Shown here: positions 13,289 through 25,673 of the stretch, piece by piece
How the letters are laid out: every line of letters begins with the position of its first letter
How positions within the stretch are numbered: the first letter of the stretch is position 1
Assembly: GCA_947095535.1 (NCBI GenBank)
Contig: OX352773.1
Coordinates: forward strand, 31,393,398-31,457,397
Length of the DNA: 64,000 nt
Origin: Poecilobothrus nobilitatus
Lineage: Eukaryota > Arthropoda > Insecta > Diptera > Dolichopodidae
Reading direction: 5' to 3'
Notes under the pieces: model-generated
What the model saw: the letters and a program-made list of their open reading frames with translations, nothing else
Told to the model about the DNA's origin: nothing
Databases searched by the model: none
Position numbers and translations under genes: made by a program

Positions 13289-14574
13289 AAGGGTCTTTGA
13301 AATTGAGTTTTCAAAAGTAGGCTTCTGTGTAACACACTTCAAACATTGAACAACACACCCAATATTATATGTCATTTTGACAGTTGAAGGTTTCCCATTT
13401 ATAAAAATGGAGTCGTATACATTACAACAACGTGTTGATGAAATTATTGGATTATTTTATGAAAATGGTCGTTCTGTAAGAAATGTATTTCGCAAATTAC
13501 GTGATGTTTATGGTCGACATAATCGTTCAACTGAGCAACAATTTGGTAATATTGTGCGGAAATTTCAAGAAACTGGTGCAGTACAAGATCGAGAAAGACA
13601 TCAGTATGCTCGTGCCGGTCGCTCATAATTATATAAATATTGGTGTTGTCGACCTTCACAACAATTCCCGACTTTCCCGACGTAAACAACAATTGGGACT
13701 TTCTGAGTCAACTGTATGGCATATTATGCAAAAAGATTTAGCGTTGAAGGTCTACAAAGTTCAATTGATGCAAGAATTGCTGCCACAAGATCATTCGATG
13801 CGTCGGGACTTTGCCAATTGGATACTGGAATAAAACGATGATGTTTCAAAAAAAAATCATCTTTTCGGACGAAGCTCATTACGAGATCGGTGGCTACGTT
13901 AATAAACAAAACTGCCGTATTTGGGAAGGAAAACCCTCGCGTGATCCAAGAGAAGCCAACGCATTCACAAAGAGTCACTGTTTAGTGTGCATTGTGGTCT
14001 GGTGGTGTGATTGGTTGGACTTTTTTGAAAATAGTGCTGGAAGAGCCATAACGGGTACCAGATATCGCGACATAATCACAACTTTTTTATGGCCAAAACT
14101 GGAAAATATTGATACTGAGGACATGTGGTTTCAACAAGATGAGGCTACGTGTCATACAGCCAGATAAACACTGCAATTACTGCATACAAAGTTACCAGAC
14201 CGTGTTATTTCCAAATTTGGTGACGTGAATTGGCCTCCAAGATCCTGCGATTTGACATCGGTAGATTTCTTTCGTTGGGGCCATGTGAAAGGACAGGTCT
14301 ACTAGGATAATCCTGGAAACGTTGAATCATTGAAAGCAGAAATTATTCGAGTTATTGGAGAGATAGAGCCGCAATTATGTTCGAATGTGACCGAAAATTT
14401 TGACAAAAGAATCAGGTACTGTAGAGACGCAAGTGGTGGTCACATGGGAGATATCATTTTCAGAGTATAAATGGCAAATATTGTACTTCAAAAATAAATA
14501 AAAACTTTTCCAGTTTCAATTCAAATTCTGTCTTTTAATTATTTAGTTTTGAAAACTCAATTTGAAACACCCTT
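13289..14574 (+). mobile_element. Tc1/mariner-like element, full length but broken
   Basis: A 1,286-bp element flanked by TA (13287-13288 and 14575-14576), the target duplication expected for this superfamily. Terminal inverted repeats of about 28 bp begin AAGGGT and contain AAATTGAGTTTTCAAAA in both ends; they differ at a few positions, so the insertion is not very recent. The transposase remnant inside is listed separately. It separates CFAP299 copies 2 and 3. Confidence 0.85.
13407..14470 (+). pseudogene. Mariner-like transposase, frameshifted
   Basis: Transposase of the IS630-Tc1-mariner superfamily. The first frame (ATG 13407 to stop 13628) gives the N-terminal DNA-binding part (QQRVDEIIGLFYENG, RKLRDVYGRHNR). 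The frame then changes near 13600, and again in an A run near 13845. The catalytic part shows IFSDEAHYEIGGY with the first Asp, WFQQDEATCHTAR with the second, and RSCDLTSVDFFRWG with the third, 37 positions after the second. In-frame stops lie at 14165-14167 and 14303-14305. The C-terminus GDIIFRV ends at the TAA 14468-14470. With two frameshifts and two stops it cannot encode an active enzyme. All three catalytic Asp codons survive, unlike in the copy at 21986. Confidence 0.9.
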
Positions 14575-14734
14575 TACAATACTTTACTTTTTATAAATTA
14601 ATATTTTAAATTAAATTATATATTATATCCTCTATATTAAATATTATAACTTAAAAAAGACAAAAAAAAACTAATTTCTTTTGAAAAACATTTTATTTAA
14701 TATTAGATAATATAATAATATATAATAAAATATT

Positions 14735-15530
14735 TTAAATTTTTCTTCGAATAAGATGATCATATAATACTACATATCCGTATTTATCTGAATTAACAAC
14801 TGTTCGTGTAACATTATCAGTGTATTCATCATATATTGGATCAACGCATATCATTTTACGATCACCTTTATACATAAAACATAATCCTAATTTTGGATCA
14901 TGCATTACCTGATAATTTTCTGAATGATTATATTGCACCTTATTCGTTTTCCAATTGTAATAACTTAAATCATTTTGACGTGGTTTTAAAGTTTTTTTCA
15001 TTCTGAAAATTAATTTCCATGGTATAGCATTTTCAATACTTTTATTAGCTTCTCGTAAACTTTGTTCATAATCAATATATCCAGATATTTCAGCTCCAGC
15101 TTTTGTTTTATAACACAAGAATATTATTGTCTATATATTAAGAATTAAAAAAATAAATATTTGTTTTTTTATGCTTAATATTCAATTTATGTATTTTAAC
15201 TATTAATTAACATACTGATAAATACTTAGAAGCATTTGGTGGTTCTCTAGCTTGTAATTCAGATAAAAATTCATCTTTTATTTGTAAACCACCGCTAAAT
15301 TGAACTGAAGATTTTTTTGTTGGGAAAAGTACTTCATGTACCAGAGTTTTCCGAAATTCAAATTGTTCTGGTGTCATTATTGGTGTGGAAGAACGAAATC
15401 CCAATGCAACTAACTTTCTTAAAAATTTAATATTTTGCATATACTGAAAATCTTCTTTCTGAATAAAAAGGTCCAGATAATCGCCATATTCCGGACAATT
15501 AAGTAGAAAAGAATCTTTTAATTCAGTCAT
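14735..15530 (-). CDS. CFAP299: CFAP299-like protein, copy 3 of a tandem triplet
   Basis: Two exons: 15530-15216 (105 codons, ATG start) and 15130-14735 (131 codons plus stop), about 236 aa, with a strong GTATGT donor and phase-0 intron at the conserved position. Seen: NCPEYGDYLDLFIQKED, LGFRSSTPIMTPEQFE, AEISGYIDYEQSLREANK, KPRQNDLSYYNWKTNK, MYKGDRKMICVD and YGYVVLYDHLIRRKI. It is clearly the same family but well diverged from copies 1 and 2 (for example NDLSYYNW against TDLSFYNW), so it split off first. The upstream region does not share the flank seen in the other two. The frame is intact. Cilium or flagellum function is inferred from the family. Confidence 0.88.
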
Positions 15531-16895
15531 TTTGGTCTTGAATTAAAGCAAAAAAAGAAATTGATTTTATATTTAAAATGGATTATATAAGAAAAAATTA
15601 ATAAAATATAATTATATTTTTATTCGTTTAATTTATTCGAATATAATTTTTTGAACGAAAAGCAAAAGTTATAGTTTTAATAGAAAACAAGATTTTGTAC
15701 AAAATGATAAATAGGATAGAGCCGGATAAGGATTTTGTTTCCTAATTAAAAAATATCTATTTGTTTTTTTATTTAGCAGTTTTTATTCTAAATAGACAAA
15801 CCTTTCTTAATTCTAAACTTTTTTTAACTGATAATATATAATATGGTTTCTAACTATCAACGATTATAACGAATCCGAAAACTAACTAAAATTATATGTA
15901 CCTATTTGACTCCAAATATTTTGTTTTGTAAAATATGTATCTAAATAAAGTGACAATAAAAACCTTTTCAGTTATGGCTAGGAATTAATTCATACATATT
16001 TCACATAAAATTGACTTAAAAGAAAAACAATAGGTATTTAAAGTAAAACAATTAAAGGAAGTTTTTTCGTAATTTCCTTTTTTTAACGAATATTATGAAA
16101 AACAATGTTTCATTTTGTCCATTTTTTTTTTATATAATATTGATTTCGTTAAAATTTACTTACGTTTTATCATGTTTTACAGATTTTCAATCTCAATTGT
16201 ATCTTTTTTGCTGAAATATTTTGGTTATTTATATATAAATCATATTAAAGAAAATCATGTATAGAAATAGTAAAAATAGTACCAATTGTTATGTCAACTC
16301 ATGATATGTAAAATTACTTATCGATATTTCTTTCAAATTACTTAACTTTCAAGTCTTTGCTAAATTCACTTTGTTTCTAAATATATCCAATAAGTAATAT
16401 AAATATATTCAAAGATTTTTTTTATAAATTAAAATTCTTTATGATTTATGAATCAGTTGTAATATATTTATTATGAACTACAGTTTTTTAAGTTTAATTA
16501 AGAAAAGAAAAAAGAAATTTAATATTAATACAATTAAAAAGCTAACATTATAACTATTACTAAACATGTATATATATTTATATATATACTTTTCTTTGTT
16601 TTTCTTTTATTATATTTTTAAACAATAATTGCTATAAAATTTAATTCATATTGTTAATTACGAATTCCTAATAATTAGTATAAAAAAAAAATCAATCAAA
16701 ACTAGTGTTAAAAATTTTTTAAGCATAGTTTTTTAAACATGTATATTTAAAATTTTTCTCTTTTGTTGTGTATCATGTTGTCCTTTTTTGTGTTTCTAAT
16801 AAAAATATAATCTGTCTTAATGATATCAGAATTTATTTTAAACTTTTCTACAATCCCTATTTTGTGGAACACGAATCTTTTTAAATTAAAATTTA
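15531..16895. other. Intergenic stretch
   Basis: It lies between the CFAP299 copy 3 start and the 3' end of the PIF-derived gene. AT-rich; no gene, RNA or repeat recognised. It should include the CFAP299 promoter and the 3' UTR of the next gene. Confidence 0.5.
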
Positions 16896-18311
16896 TTATC
16901 TTTGTAAATTAATTAGTGCTGAACATATAACTAATATTTCATTCATGTACTGATATATTTGCGGTTCTAAAACAGCATATGGTTGCAAAATTTTAAATTC
17001 TCTTAACAAATAAATTAAATTACGAATTTGTAAACGACAAGCAGCTTCTCGTACACGTAATGTCGGAATACTAAAATCTTTCACTTTTTTTGATGTTAGT
17101 TCACTATTTACAATATTCATTGTGCTATTATTTGGTGGTGGCACTTGTTGCGAATATTGCTTTTTAATGATAATTTTTTTACCATCAGCTGTAACTTCAT
17201 CAAATTCATCTGCTGAATCAGTATTACTATCTGAATCTGTTAATTCTGTTTTTAAACCAGTATTGTCATCGATAATTTTTCTTGATATTTTTTTTGGTGT
17301 TTCTCCGGATGTATCATTTTTATTTTTTTTTCTTATAGCTTTTCCAGGATCGGCAACTAATGACAAATATTTTGGTATTACATTTTTAAAATCACATGCA
17401 TTAAATATTGTCAAATCATCATGATTACCACCGGAAAAAGCATCTGAAACATAACTGATAACACCTGAAGTAGTTATAGATAAGATGAATTTGAAATTTT
17501 TGCAATATAATTGTTCAAGTGTTTGTGGATATAATGGTGTACGTATATCAGTCTCAACACATTCTATAAGAGATTGAACAAATGATAATTTTGATCTGAA
17601 TGGTATTGGTAAGTTCTTATGTCTATCATAGTATTTTTTTGATTCTGGCCATCTTATTAAAAACTTTAAACACTTTGATAATTTTAAAATTGTTTTGGTG
17701 AAAATTCTTTGAACTTCTTGTTCATTATATTCAAAATATTCCCCTAATACTGCAAAATCTTCATTTAAACGAAGTTTTTTTAATGCAATATATAGATCAA
17801 TTCTAGACACTCCTATTGTTGGACATACAATATTTTGTAATATACTTAGCCGATCTCCTGTGACACCTAAATGTAAATAAGGATTTTTTTCAATTAATTC
17901 TATTGTTACACTTTTAATTGTTTTTTTAATAGGAGGAGGAGCTTTAATTAATATGGTTCGTCGTGCACCGGTTGTCCCAGCTGACAAAGTATTTCCACCA
18001 CTAGAGGATATTGTTCCATTAGAATGTATTAAAGAAAGCTGATGCGGTTCAAGTTTAATTGCTGTACCAGGTTTGAATTTAATACCTGGTTTAATTTGTT
18101 GCTTCAATCCGGAAGATTGAATTATTAAATTGCCATCAAATGTGGTAATAGGGGCTCCAGAACTCGCTATAGTTTGAAGTGAAAACTGTTTTCCTGCAAG
18201 TCGCTGCGTTTTTGGTGTAGATTCTAGAATACAAATACAAACAAATATTTATAATTTGAGAATTATATAAGTTATACCATTTGCTGGAGAAAAAGTACTA
18301 TATCGCTTCAT
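16896..18311 (-). CDS. PIF/Harbinger transposase-derived protein, probably domesticated
   Basis: Two coding exons: 18311-18278 (11 codons plus one base, beginning MKRYSTFSPAN) and 18223-16896, joined in phase to 453 aa. The long frame would otherwise start at a TTG; joining the short ATG exon by GTATAA...CTAG resolves this. Residues 1-110 are Ser/Thr/Gly- and Lys-rich without a known domain. From about 180 to 290 it matches the DDE_Tnp_4 type: FRSKLSFVQSLIECVETDI, YCKNFKFILSITTSGVISYV and SGGNHDDLTIF. The usual Asp of the first motif is Glu (about residue 232), and the C-terminal motif region (LRVREAACRLQ, LREFKILQP, ICSALINLQ) lacks an obvious third acidic residue. An acidic, Ser/Asp-rich insert (ELTDSDSNTDSADEFDE) sits between. 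No terminal inverted repeats were seen around it. A nuclear role like that of other domesticated PIF-like proteins is inferred. Confidence 0.75.
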
Positions 18312-21300
18312 AGTTTATGTAATAAAAAAATGATTATCCTTTGTTTAATAATTCTGAAAAGGAAAATAATTATAATAAAATGACTTATATATAAAATATA
18401 AATAATAATAATAATGCTATTTTTTATTCTACGTTAAGCTGAGAACAATTTTTGATGTTTTAAGTAATGGATTCACAGCAGATCGCAAAATACTACATTT
18501 ACATTACAATTACATATTTGTACATATATACATCTAATGTAATATAATACATATTACAACATACATTTCTGCAGTAAAATTTTACTATACATTGCTTTAT
18601 AAAATAATCATTCTAACATTTACTTCATTTAAAATGAAATAACAATTTTAAGTCAATTACGAAAACAAGCAATAGGCTAAACTTATTTTTAAAATAATTC
18701 ATAAAAAAGTTTAAAAAAAATCTTTTTTCTTAAAATAACACAACTATTTTACTTCAAAATAAAGAATGCCATCAAATAAACTGTATTGTCTAGATTGAAG
18801 CACCTTCCTTATATCTGTTTTAATTGGAAAAAAATTTTGACGATTGGTTTTTTTTTTTTTAAGTTTACTTTGTCATCTTTTAAAAGCGTGTATTTAAAAA
18901 AACACTGAAAATAAATTTTTTTTTTTATATATTTTTACGACTTTTAAATAAAATAAATTAAACGTCAAGTCAATTTATAGTGAAATAGACATTAGGCATA
19001 TTGAATCCATTGACTTGACATAAAAAGGTTAAGCGTCACAAAAATATAGTTCAACCAAAAAAGACCCGCGTTCTGATAATAACAAAATATGTTCTTTTTA
19101 ATCACAATAAAAGGCAATTTTATTGCAAATTTAAATAAAGATAACTTAATTAAATGAAAATTTGCTTACCACTTTATTAAATTTTTCTTTTGGATAATTC
19201 TTTACTACTGAAATTCCCAAAATGGTTAACGAAGAATCTCATATGAGAAATTGTAATTATATCCTTTAAAAATAAACTTTAACTTTAAAAACTTTACTTT
19301 AAAACTGACAATGAATATATTATTTGTTTAAAAATTTTATATGTTACTATTTTTTTTCGTAAAATATAAAAGATTTTTATATTTTTTTTATATAAAAATG
19401 TTTAATTTCAGGCGTTTATTTAACGCACTCGATTTAGTTTATACAAAAAAAAAATGTTGTGCTGCCATTGTTTAAAAAAAATATCAAGGCAAAGCATCAT
19501 AGTTGACGCTTCAAAAAATGGTAATAGCGTCGTTTTATTTATAAATCAACATGTTATAAAATTATAAATACAATACAATTGGTTATCTGTAGTAGAATTA
19601 TTTTGATGATGTGTACACATTTTTTAACAGTATGTTGTATCAATATGTATAATTTTCTTAAAAATATTTTAAAATCAGTTTGTTAAATTAAATATTTATA
19701 TGAAAATTAAAAGAACAGTTTAACTGAAAAGAAAAGTTTTATAAATTTTCTCAAAATAATTTTAATTAAACTATAAAAATAAAATGAATACTTGAATGAT
19801 TACTTTAATACAATCGGTAATGTAGATCGAGAATACAGGAGATATTTGCCTGACTGCTTTTAAATTTTTTAAATCAAATATAATACTTAATAAACATTTA
19901 AACATTTTTCAACGTTTTGTTTAAGATATACCTTTTAAAACGAAAATAAAACAATAATTGATTAATAAGTATGAAAAGGAAATTATTTGTAATGAGTTCA
20001 TAATTCAAACATAGTTTAAACAAAATATATATTGCACCCCTAGATCTAAACGACAACTTCTTGTCATGATTTCCATGAATTATTTTTAATAAATATTAAA
20101 TATAGACTAGAGTAAAGGTACAAACATGAGCTTTGATCTTAAAAAAATTCCATTGTTATTCTGTGTAGGTTATTTTTTTTTACAAATTTTATTTATATTT
20201 TAAACTTAAACTATTTTATTTATATGTACAGCAATCACAAAAATGTTTTCCTATAAAGAGTAATTTGAAATAACGATATAAATCAAAAATGTTGTGCCTT
20301 TGTATCAATTTAGCTGAAAACGCAAATTGTAATGTAATATCATATAGCTTATTATTTTTACGAATGACTCAGAACCTCAAACAGAACTCTGAAAAAATAC
20401 ATTTTGACGTAAAGTGTGGTGAATATTTATGTCAACTCAAAATTTTATCTAGCCATAGCAATGGAAATTAATTTTTATATGATCATCAGCAATGGAAAAT
20501 ACTTTTTTAATAATCTGTTCATTTTAAATCAATTAATCTTAATTTTTGACAGACCGTATGCCAATCAACAACTTTTTACTTGCGGTGAAATAATTTTAAC
20601 AGCATTATTGAAGTTAGGTCAAAATTTTTTATTTGTTAATTTGTTAATTTTATTTGTTTATAAGTTATTTTACGAAAATGTTTCGAAATTTATAAATACA
20701 CTTTTAGAATTTTTAAATCAAATAATACAAACTGCCGCTGAAACGATAGTAAAGTAATTAATCAGGTTCAGGTAATATTATCATTTATTTGGGTGAAATA
20801 GGCTTGGTAATGACATAACTATTCACCACACTTATGATATAATTTATCCTCGGTAAGTCAAAATTTTAATCAATAAGGTAAAAAGTTATTGATGGGCTTC
20901 ACACACAGTCAAACTTAAATACATAAATGCATAATTCTGCCTGTTTAACTAAATGTCAAAATTCTGAATGTTAAAAAAAATTAGTTTTACTTAGCATAGT
21001 AAATTTTTTCTTTTTTCGCCACCTTAATAAATTTTTTTAAATTTATTTTACAGGCAGAGAGCAAGTAAAAAGTTAACAATTAGTACATGGTCACTATTTA
21101 ATTCTTAGGATAATATATGTATTATAAAAATAAATCCCGAAACTTTTTAAAGAATCAGTGTATAAAAGTTGAAACAATTTTTTTAACAGCCAAAAATAAA
21201 TCATTTATTTTTTGTTAAGTAGGTACTGAAAATTAAAAATCCATTCAATTGTAAAACTTTACTTTGTTGCAGTTCCTTTATCAAATACATGAACCTTCAA

Positions 21301-21870
21301 TAAATACTCAAAATAAATATCCATTTAAATTCCATGTTTTGTTTCGTCAAAATGGAATTGTTATTTAATTAATATGTATTGTATTTTTTATAAATTTATT
21401 TAGTTTTGTATTTTTAAGAATCAAATATTTAAAGTAAAAGAAAATTTGACCTAAAAATTAAAAAATCAGGGTTTTAATAACTTGGTTAATGGAAGGGAAA
21501 AATCACTTAACCAAAATTTAAAATAACTACATACATATATAAATTTAAAATAAGAAAAAACATTTTGCTGCATTTTACTTGATTTGTTTTTATTGTATTT
21601 TGACAATTACTTGATTTTTTTTTACTGAATTTTATTTTATTGGATTAAATGTAAACTCAAGAATTAATATGATTTTGCTTAAAATTAAAGGTTTTAGTGA
21701 AATAAAAGCGTTAACAAAATTATATTTTCAAATGAAATCACACATAATTGTGTTAAAATTTAGAAAATAAACAAAATTTCCTCTTTATAAAAATTGTTTT
21801 ATTATTTTTTTTTTTAAAACATACATACATTAAATACACATGATTGGTTTTTAAAACTTATAAGCTATAA
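18312..21870. other. AT-rich stretch, no supported gene
   Basis: Contains open frames at 20289-20471 and 20416-20757 that resemble no family and have low-complexity composition. It should include the promoter of the PIF-derived gene. Nothing else could be supported. Confidence 0.45.
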
Positions 21871-21872
21871 TA

Positions 21873-22793
21873 AAGGGTTTTCCAATTTGAGTGATATGAT
21901 TTCTAAGTGACGTTTCGGCCATTTGTAGTATGTCATGATCTGTCTTTTTTTTTTCATTGTATTCAGTAACGTTTACAATTTCATCATGGACCATCGTAAA
22001 CGTCGTGAATTTGCTGATTTTATCTTGGAACAACTTGAAAACGATAACGATTTTTCTAAGAAAATTATCTTCTCCGATGAGGCTCACTTTCATCTGAGTG
22101 GTGCCGTAAATAAACAAAACTGTCGATTCTGGTGCGAAGAAAATTCACAAATTATTCATGAACAACCATTACATTCACCTAAATTGACAGTTTGGTGTGG
22201 TTTTTGGTCTGGTGAAATCATCGGTCCGTACTTCTTTCGAAATGAAGCTGGTAACACCGTTACTGTCAATGGAGAGCGGTATAGATCGATGATAACCAAC
22301 TTTTTATGGCCGAAATTGGAAGAAGTTGATCTTGACAACATCTGGTTCCAACAAGCCGGGGTTACGTGCCACATAGCACGTGTAACAACCGAATTATTGC
22401 GAGAAAAGTTTGGAGATTCGATTTTTTCAAGAAATTGTGACATTGAATGGCCTCGAAGAAGTTGTGATTTAACACCATTAGACTATTTCTTGTGGGGTTA
22501 TTTGAAGTCATTGGTCTTTAGCAATAAACTAGACTCTCTTCAAGCTTTAGAAGTTTATATTGAACGTGCTATTCATGACATACGACTTGATTTAGTGAAA
22601 AAAGTGCTCGAAAATTGGGTTCATCGAATTCGTTCCTGCAAAAGAACTCGTGCAGGCCATTTGAATGACGTTTTATTTAGAACTTAATTGTATCGATTGT
22701 ACTTCACATTAAATAAAAAACATTTGAATTTCCTTAACAATTAGTGTGTTTTTTTTTTAAAGGAAATCATATCACTCAAATTGGAAAACCCTA
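21873..22793 (+). mobile_element. Tc1/mariner-like element, internally deleted, near-perfect termini
   Basis: A 921-bp element flanked by TA (21871-21872; 22794-22795). The two ends match over about 30 bases (GGGTTTTCCAATTTGAG, then TGATATGATTTC), differing only at the outermost base. The length is about 370 bp shorter than the related element at 13289. The missing part is the 5' coding region for the DNA-binding domain, since the left terminus runs almost directly into the catalytic domain. The termini resemble those of the other copy (AAGGGT...AATT(T)GAG) but are a different family. Confidence 0.88.
21986..22687 (+). pseudogene. Mariner-like transposase catalytic domain, N-terminus deleted and second Asp replaced
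   Basis: An uninterrupted 233-aa frame from ATG 21986 to stop 22685-22687. Seen: MDHRKRREFADFILEQL, IIFSDEAHFHLSG (first catalytic Asp), WCGFWSGEIIGPYFF, WFQQAGVTCHIAR, WPRRSCDLTPLDYFLWGYL (third Asp) and the C-terminus GHLNDVLFRT. In the second motif the expected Asp after QQ is Ala (codon GCC, 22355-22357). The roughly 100-residue N-terminal helix-turn-helix region is absent. Both changes predict a protein that cannot cut DNA, although the frame has no stop or frameshift. The open frame continues upstream of the ATG, but that part is not transposase-like. Its mobility would have depended on an enzyme supplied from elsewhere. Confidence 0.85.
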
Positions 22794-22795
22794 TA

Positions 22796-23230
22796 TAACA
22801 CTCACTTTTAAACTTATGCTCCCCGATAAGTAAGAAACAATTAACGAATTAACGAATAAACGATACTAACAACGATATAAAATAAAAATAAAACTAACAA
22901 TCAAGTTCTCCAGAGTTCAAAATACAGTACAGACGCATGCGACATGAGTCTTTAGACTTAGAACTTTTAGAAAAAAGCTATTGAGAGAATATAAAAAAAA
23001 TATACTCAAAAATACACTTATTTATTAAATACTTTTGAAAATATAATTTAAGAAAAAAAACTCAGTCAATTTCTAAAACAGAAAAAAAATAATTTCGAAA
23101 TCTTATTAACGGTTAAATTTAATTTAAATTATTTTTTATTTGTTTTAACACTTTTATTCTTTTGTATCAGATTCACTAGTATGTAATTTTTGTAACAAAT
23201 TCAAATTTTATAAAACTCATTAAGTTTATA

Positions 23231-23264
<34 letters not shown>

Positions 23265-24320
23265 TACATACGTACTGATTTTATCACAAATTTAAGAAAA
23301 GATCTTATAAGTAATTTTGAATTAAAAAATAAATTGTTCTTTTCTAATTAATGTTGATAATAAATACATTATGATTCATTACTTTTTTATATAAAATGTA
23401 TGTAAAAATGTTTTAATCTTATATTTACTATTTACATGTGTACATATTTCGTCATGTTTATTATTTAAATTACCATTATTAGTTCATGGACAAAATTTGG
23501 TATATGTACATATTATATATGTATGTGTGTATATAGTTTTTTTTTCTATTAATCTACAAAATATACAATAAACCACCGTGACTAAACCGATAAATGCACT
23601 TAAATAACATTATAATAAAATTTATAAGTTGAAAATTGCTTTATAATACTATAAAAAAAACAAAAACATAAATAAATAAATATATTTTATTATGTGTTAT
23701 GTGTATATAAATTATTGTTATTTTTTACACATTGTTTTTTTGAGAATGTGTAACATAAAATAACATAAAAAGATTTTAATATTAAAAATTAAAAGAGAAG
23801 TTTAATCCAAAAAAAAAATAATAATAATAATAACGTCTTTCGACAGATATTTCTAATTCCATTTTTTTTTTTTGTATTTAGGGTGGATTTTATTTAAAAA
23901 AAATTAAAAATATTTCTTAATGTGATAAAATTTTTGTTATTTATAATTTCTATATCAATTTAATCGTTTCATATTTAATTCCTGAAAATCAGATCAGATC
24001 AAAAATAAATTTGTTTCATATATTGTAAGTCAATAAGAAAATTTTTGATAATATATGTAAGTATTTTATAATTCATTTAAATTTAGGTTTTATGTGCATT
24101 TATGTGTAGTGAGTTTCTATTCTATATGTATGCAGTTTTAAACTAATAAATTATATTATCAACCTTTCTCCCCTACCCTAAGGATCAGTTAAATATTTAT
24201 ATGTAGCTATATTATTGGCGAGTAATCCAACGAACATCAATTGTAGAAAAATTCTTATAGAATAAATGCCGATGCGTCCCGAATGCTCGTTTTATTTAGT
24301 CTCACTTTGAGAGAATATAG
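22796..24320. other. AT-rich stretch, no supported gene
   Basis: Contains a (TA)n run at about 23233-23261 and many A/T runs; no gene seen. Confidence 0.5.
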
Positions 24321-24865
24321 TTCACAAAAATCTTGCTTTTCAAATATCTTGCTTACAGAAATCTCGCTTACACAAATCTTGTTTACAAAAATCTCGCTTT
24401 CAAAGAAATATCACTATTATCTCGCTTTATAAATAAAAATAGAAAAATATAATACCTACAAAACAACAGTCTTTTTTTTGCAAAAATTTTAAGTTAGTAC
24501 TATACTTTGAGCTATTCTTTTTGAAAATGTTAACCATCAATGTTAATCATTAAGGGGATATGACCTCTTTTCCAGAAGGTTTATGCGAAACAAAATGTGG
24601 TAAAGCCAATATATTTTAGTAAACGAATATTTTCATAAGTACGAAAAAATGTTTCTTTATTTGGGACTTATAAATTATATGGACGCTATAAGAACGTCGC
24701 GAACAAATTTAAAAAACTAAAACCAAATAAGCGATATTTTAACTGGGTGAGATTTGTAAAAACCGAGATTTTTGAAAAGTGAGATTTGTGAAGAGCGAGA
24801 TTTTTGTGAACGAGATTTTTAAAAAGCGAGATTCTGGTAAACAAGATTTTTTGTGAGCATTATTA
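24321..24865. repeat. Foldback-like element with 15-bp tandem motif arms
   Basis: The left arm (24321-24430) has the core TCTYGCTT starting at 24331, 24347, 24362, 24377, 24392 and 24419, so a 15-16 base period (consensus ACAAAAATCTCGCTT). The right arm (24745-24865) carries the complement, AGCGAGATTTTTGTGA and variants, at the same period about seven times. Roughly 315 bases of unrelated AT-rich sequence separate the arms. No coding sequence. The plan matches the repeat at 9610-10045, but the motif is unrelated. Confidence 0.7.
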
Positions 24866-25673
24866 AAAATATCGAGCGTTAGACCCTTATAATGGCAGAC
24901 CCTTATAATAATATGTCTATTACTTCATTAAACTACAATTAATTTTGAATTTCCCTATTTATTAAAAAAAGTATTTCTATATAAGTTTAAACTATGTATA
25001 GTGCTTGTTTATACATTAATATAGGTACTAATGTACAATGCACTATAATAATAAAGAGAGTTTAGGTGTGTAATTTAAAATTGATTAAAAGGTTAAAACA
25101 AAAAATTATTTATCAATTTCAATTTTTTCAAGTGAATTGACGTTAATTAATCATGTGTATTTTATTATTTGTTTAGTTTTTTTTTTTTTACTTACTTCTA
25201 TAATATTAGGAAACATTTACTTCTGTGAATACTTCCTTCACTCAATTAATATATATCAAATAGTTATCTATCAATTTCAATTTACTAATTTTTAAATTAA
25301 CGTTTTTTTTTTACATCTTATTTTGTTTAATTGTTTGTAAAAGGCCAAAAGATTTATTTTTGTATAAAAATGTATTTTAAAAAGAAATAAAATTTTAGTG
25401 AGAACCAGGTGGAACTTATCATAGAGTAAATATAACATTTATGGTTAACTCTCTCAATATTTGTTAATAATTACTTCGCATACATTAATTGGTATAATAT
25501 AATATTAATTCGATCTCAACTATATAGCGATTCTTTTATATTGGATCAAAATTGAATCTTCTATCTCATCACCTACCTTGACTTGTATTCCATTTAAAAC
25601 CATTACCTTGCGCCTACTGTTTGCTCAAGGTGTGGTTGATTTTATTTTCCGAATTTTAATTTCAATCATTTAG
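24866..25673. other. AT-rich stretch, no supported gene
   Basis: No open frame, RNA or repeat of note. Confidence 0.5.

Noticed and set aside
20289..20757. Two overlapping plus-strand open frames (60 and 113 codons)
   Set aside because: Low-complexity composition, no family resemblance and no splice partners were seen.
24321..24430. CRISPR-like array in the 15-bp repeats
   Set aside because: Eukaryotic context, repeats nearly contiguous with no unique spacers, and an inverted partner arm.
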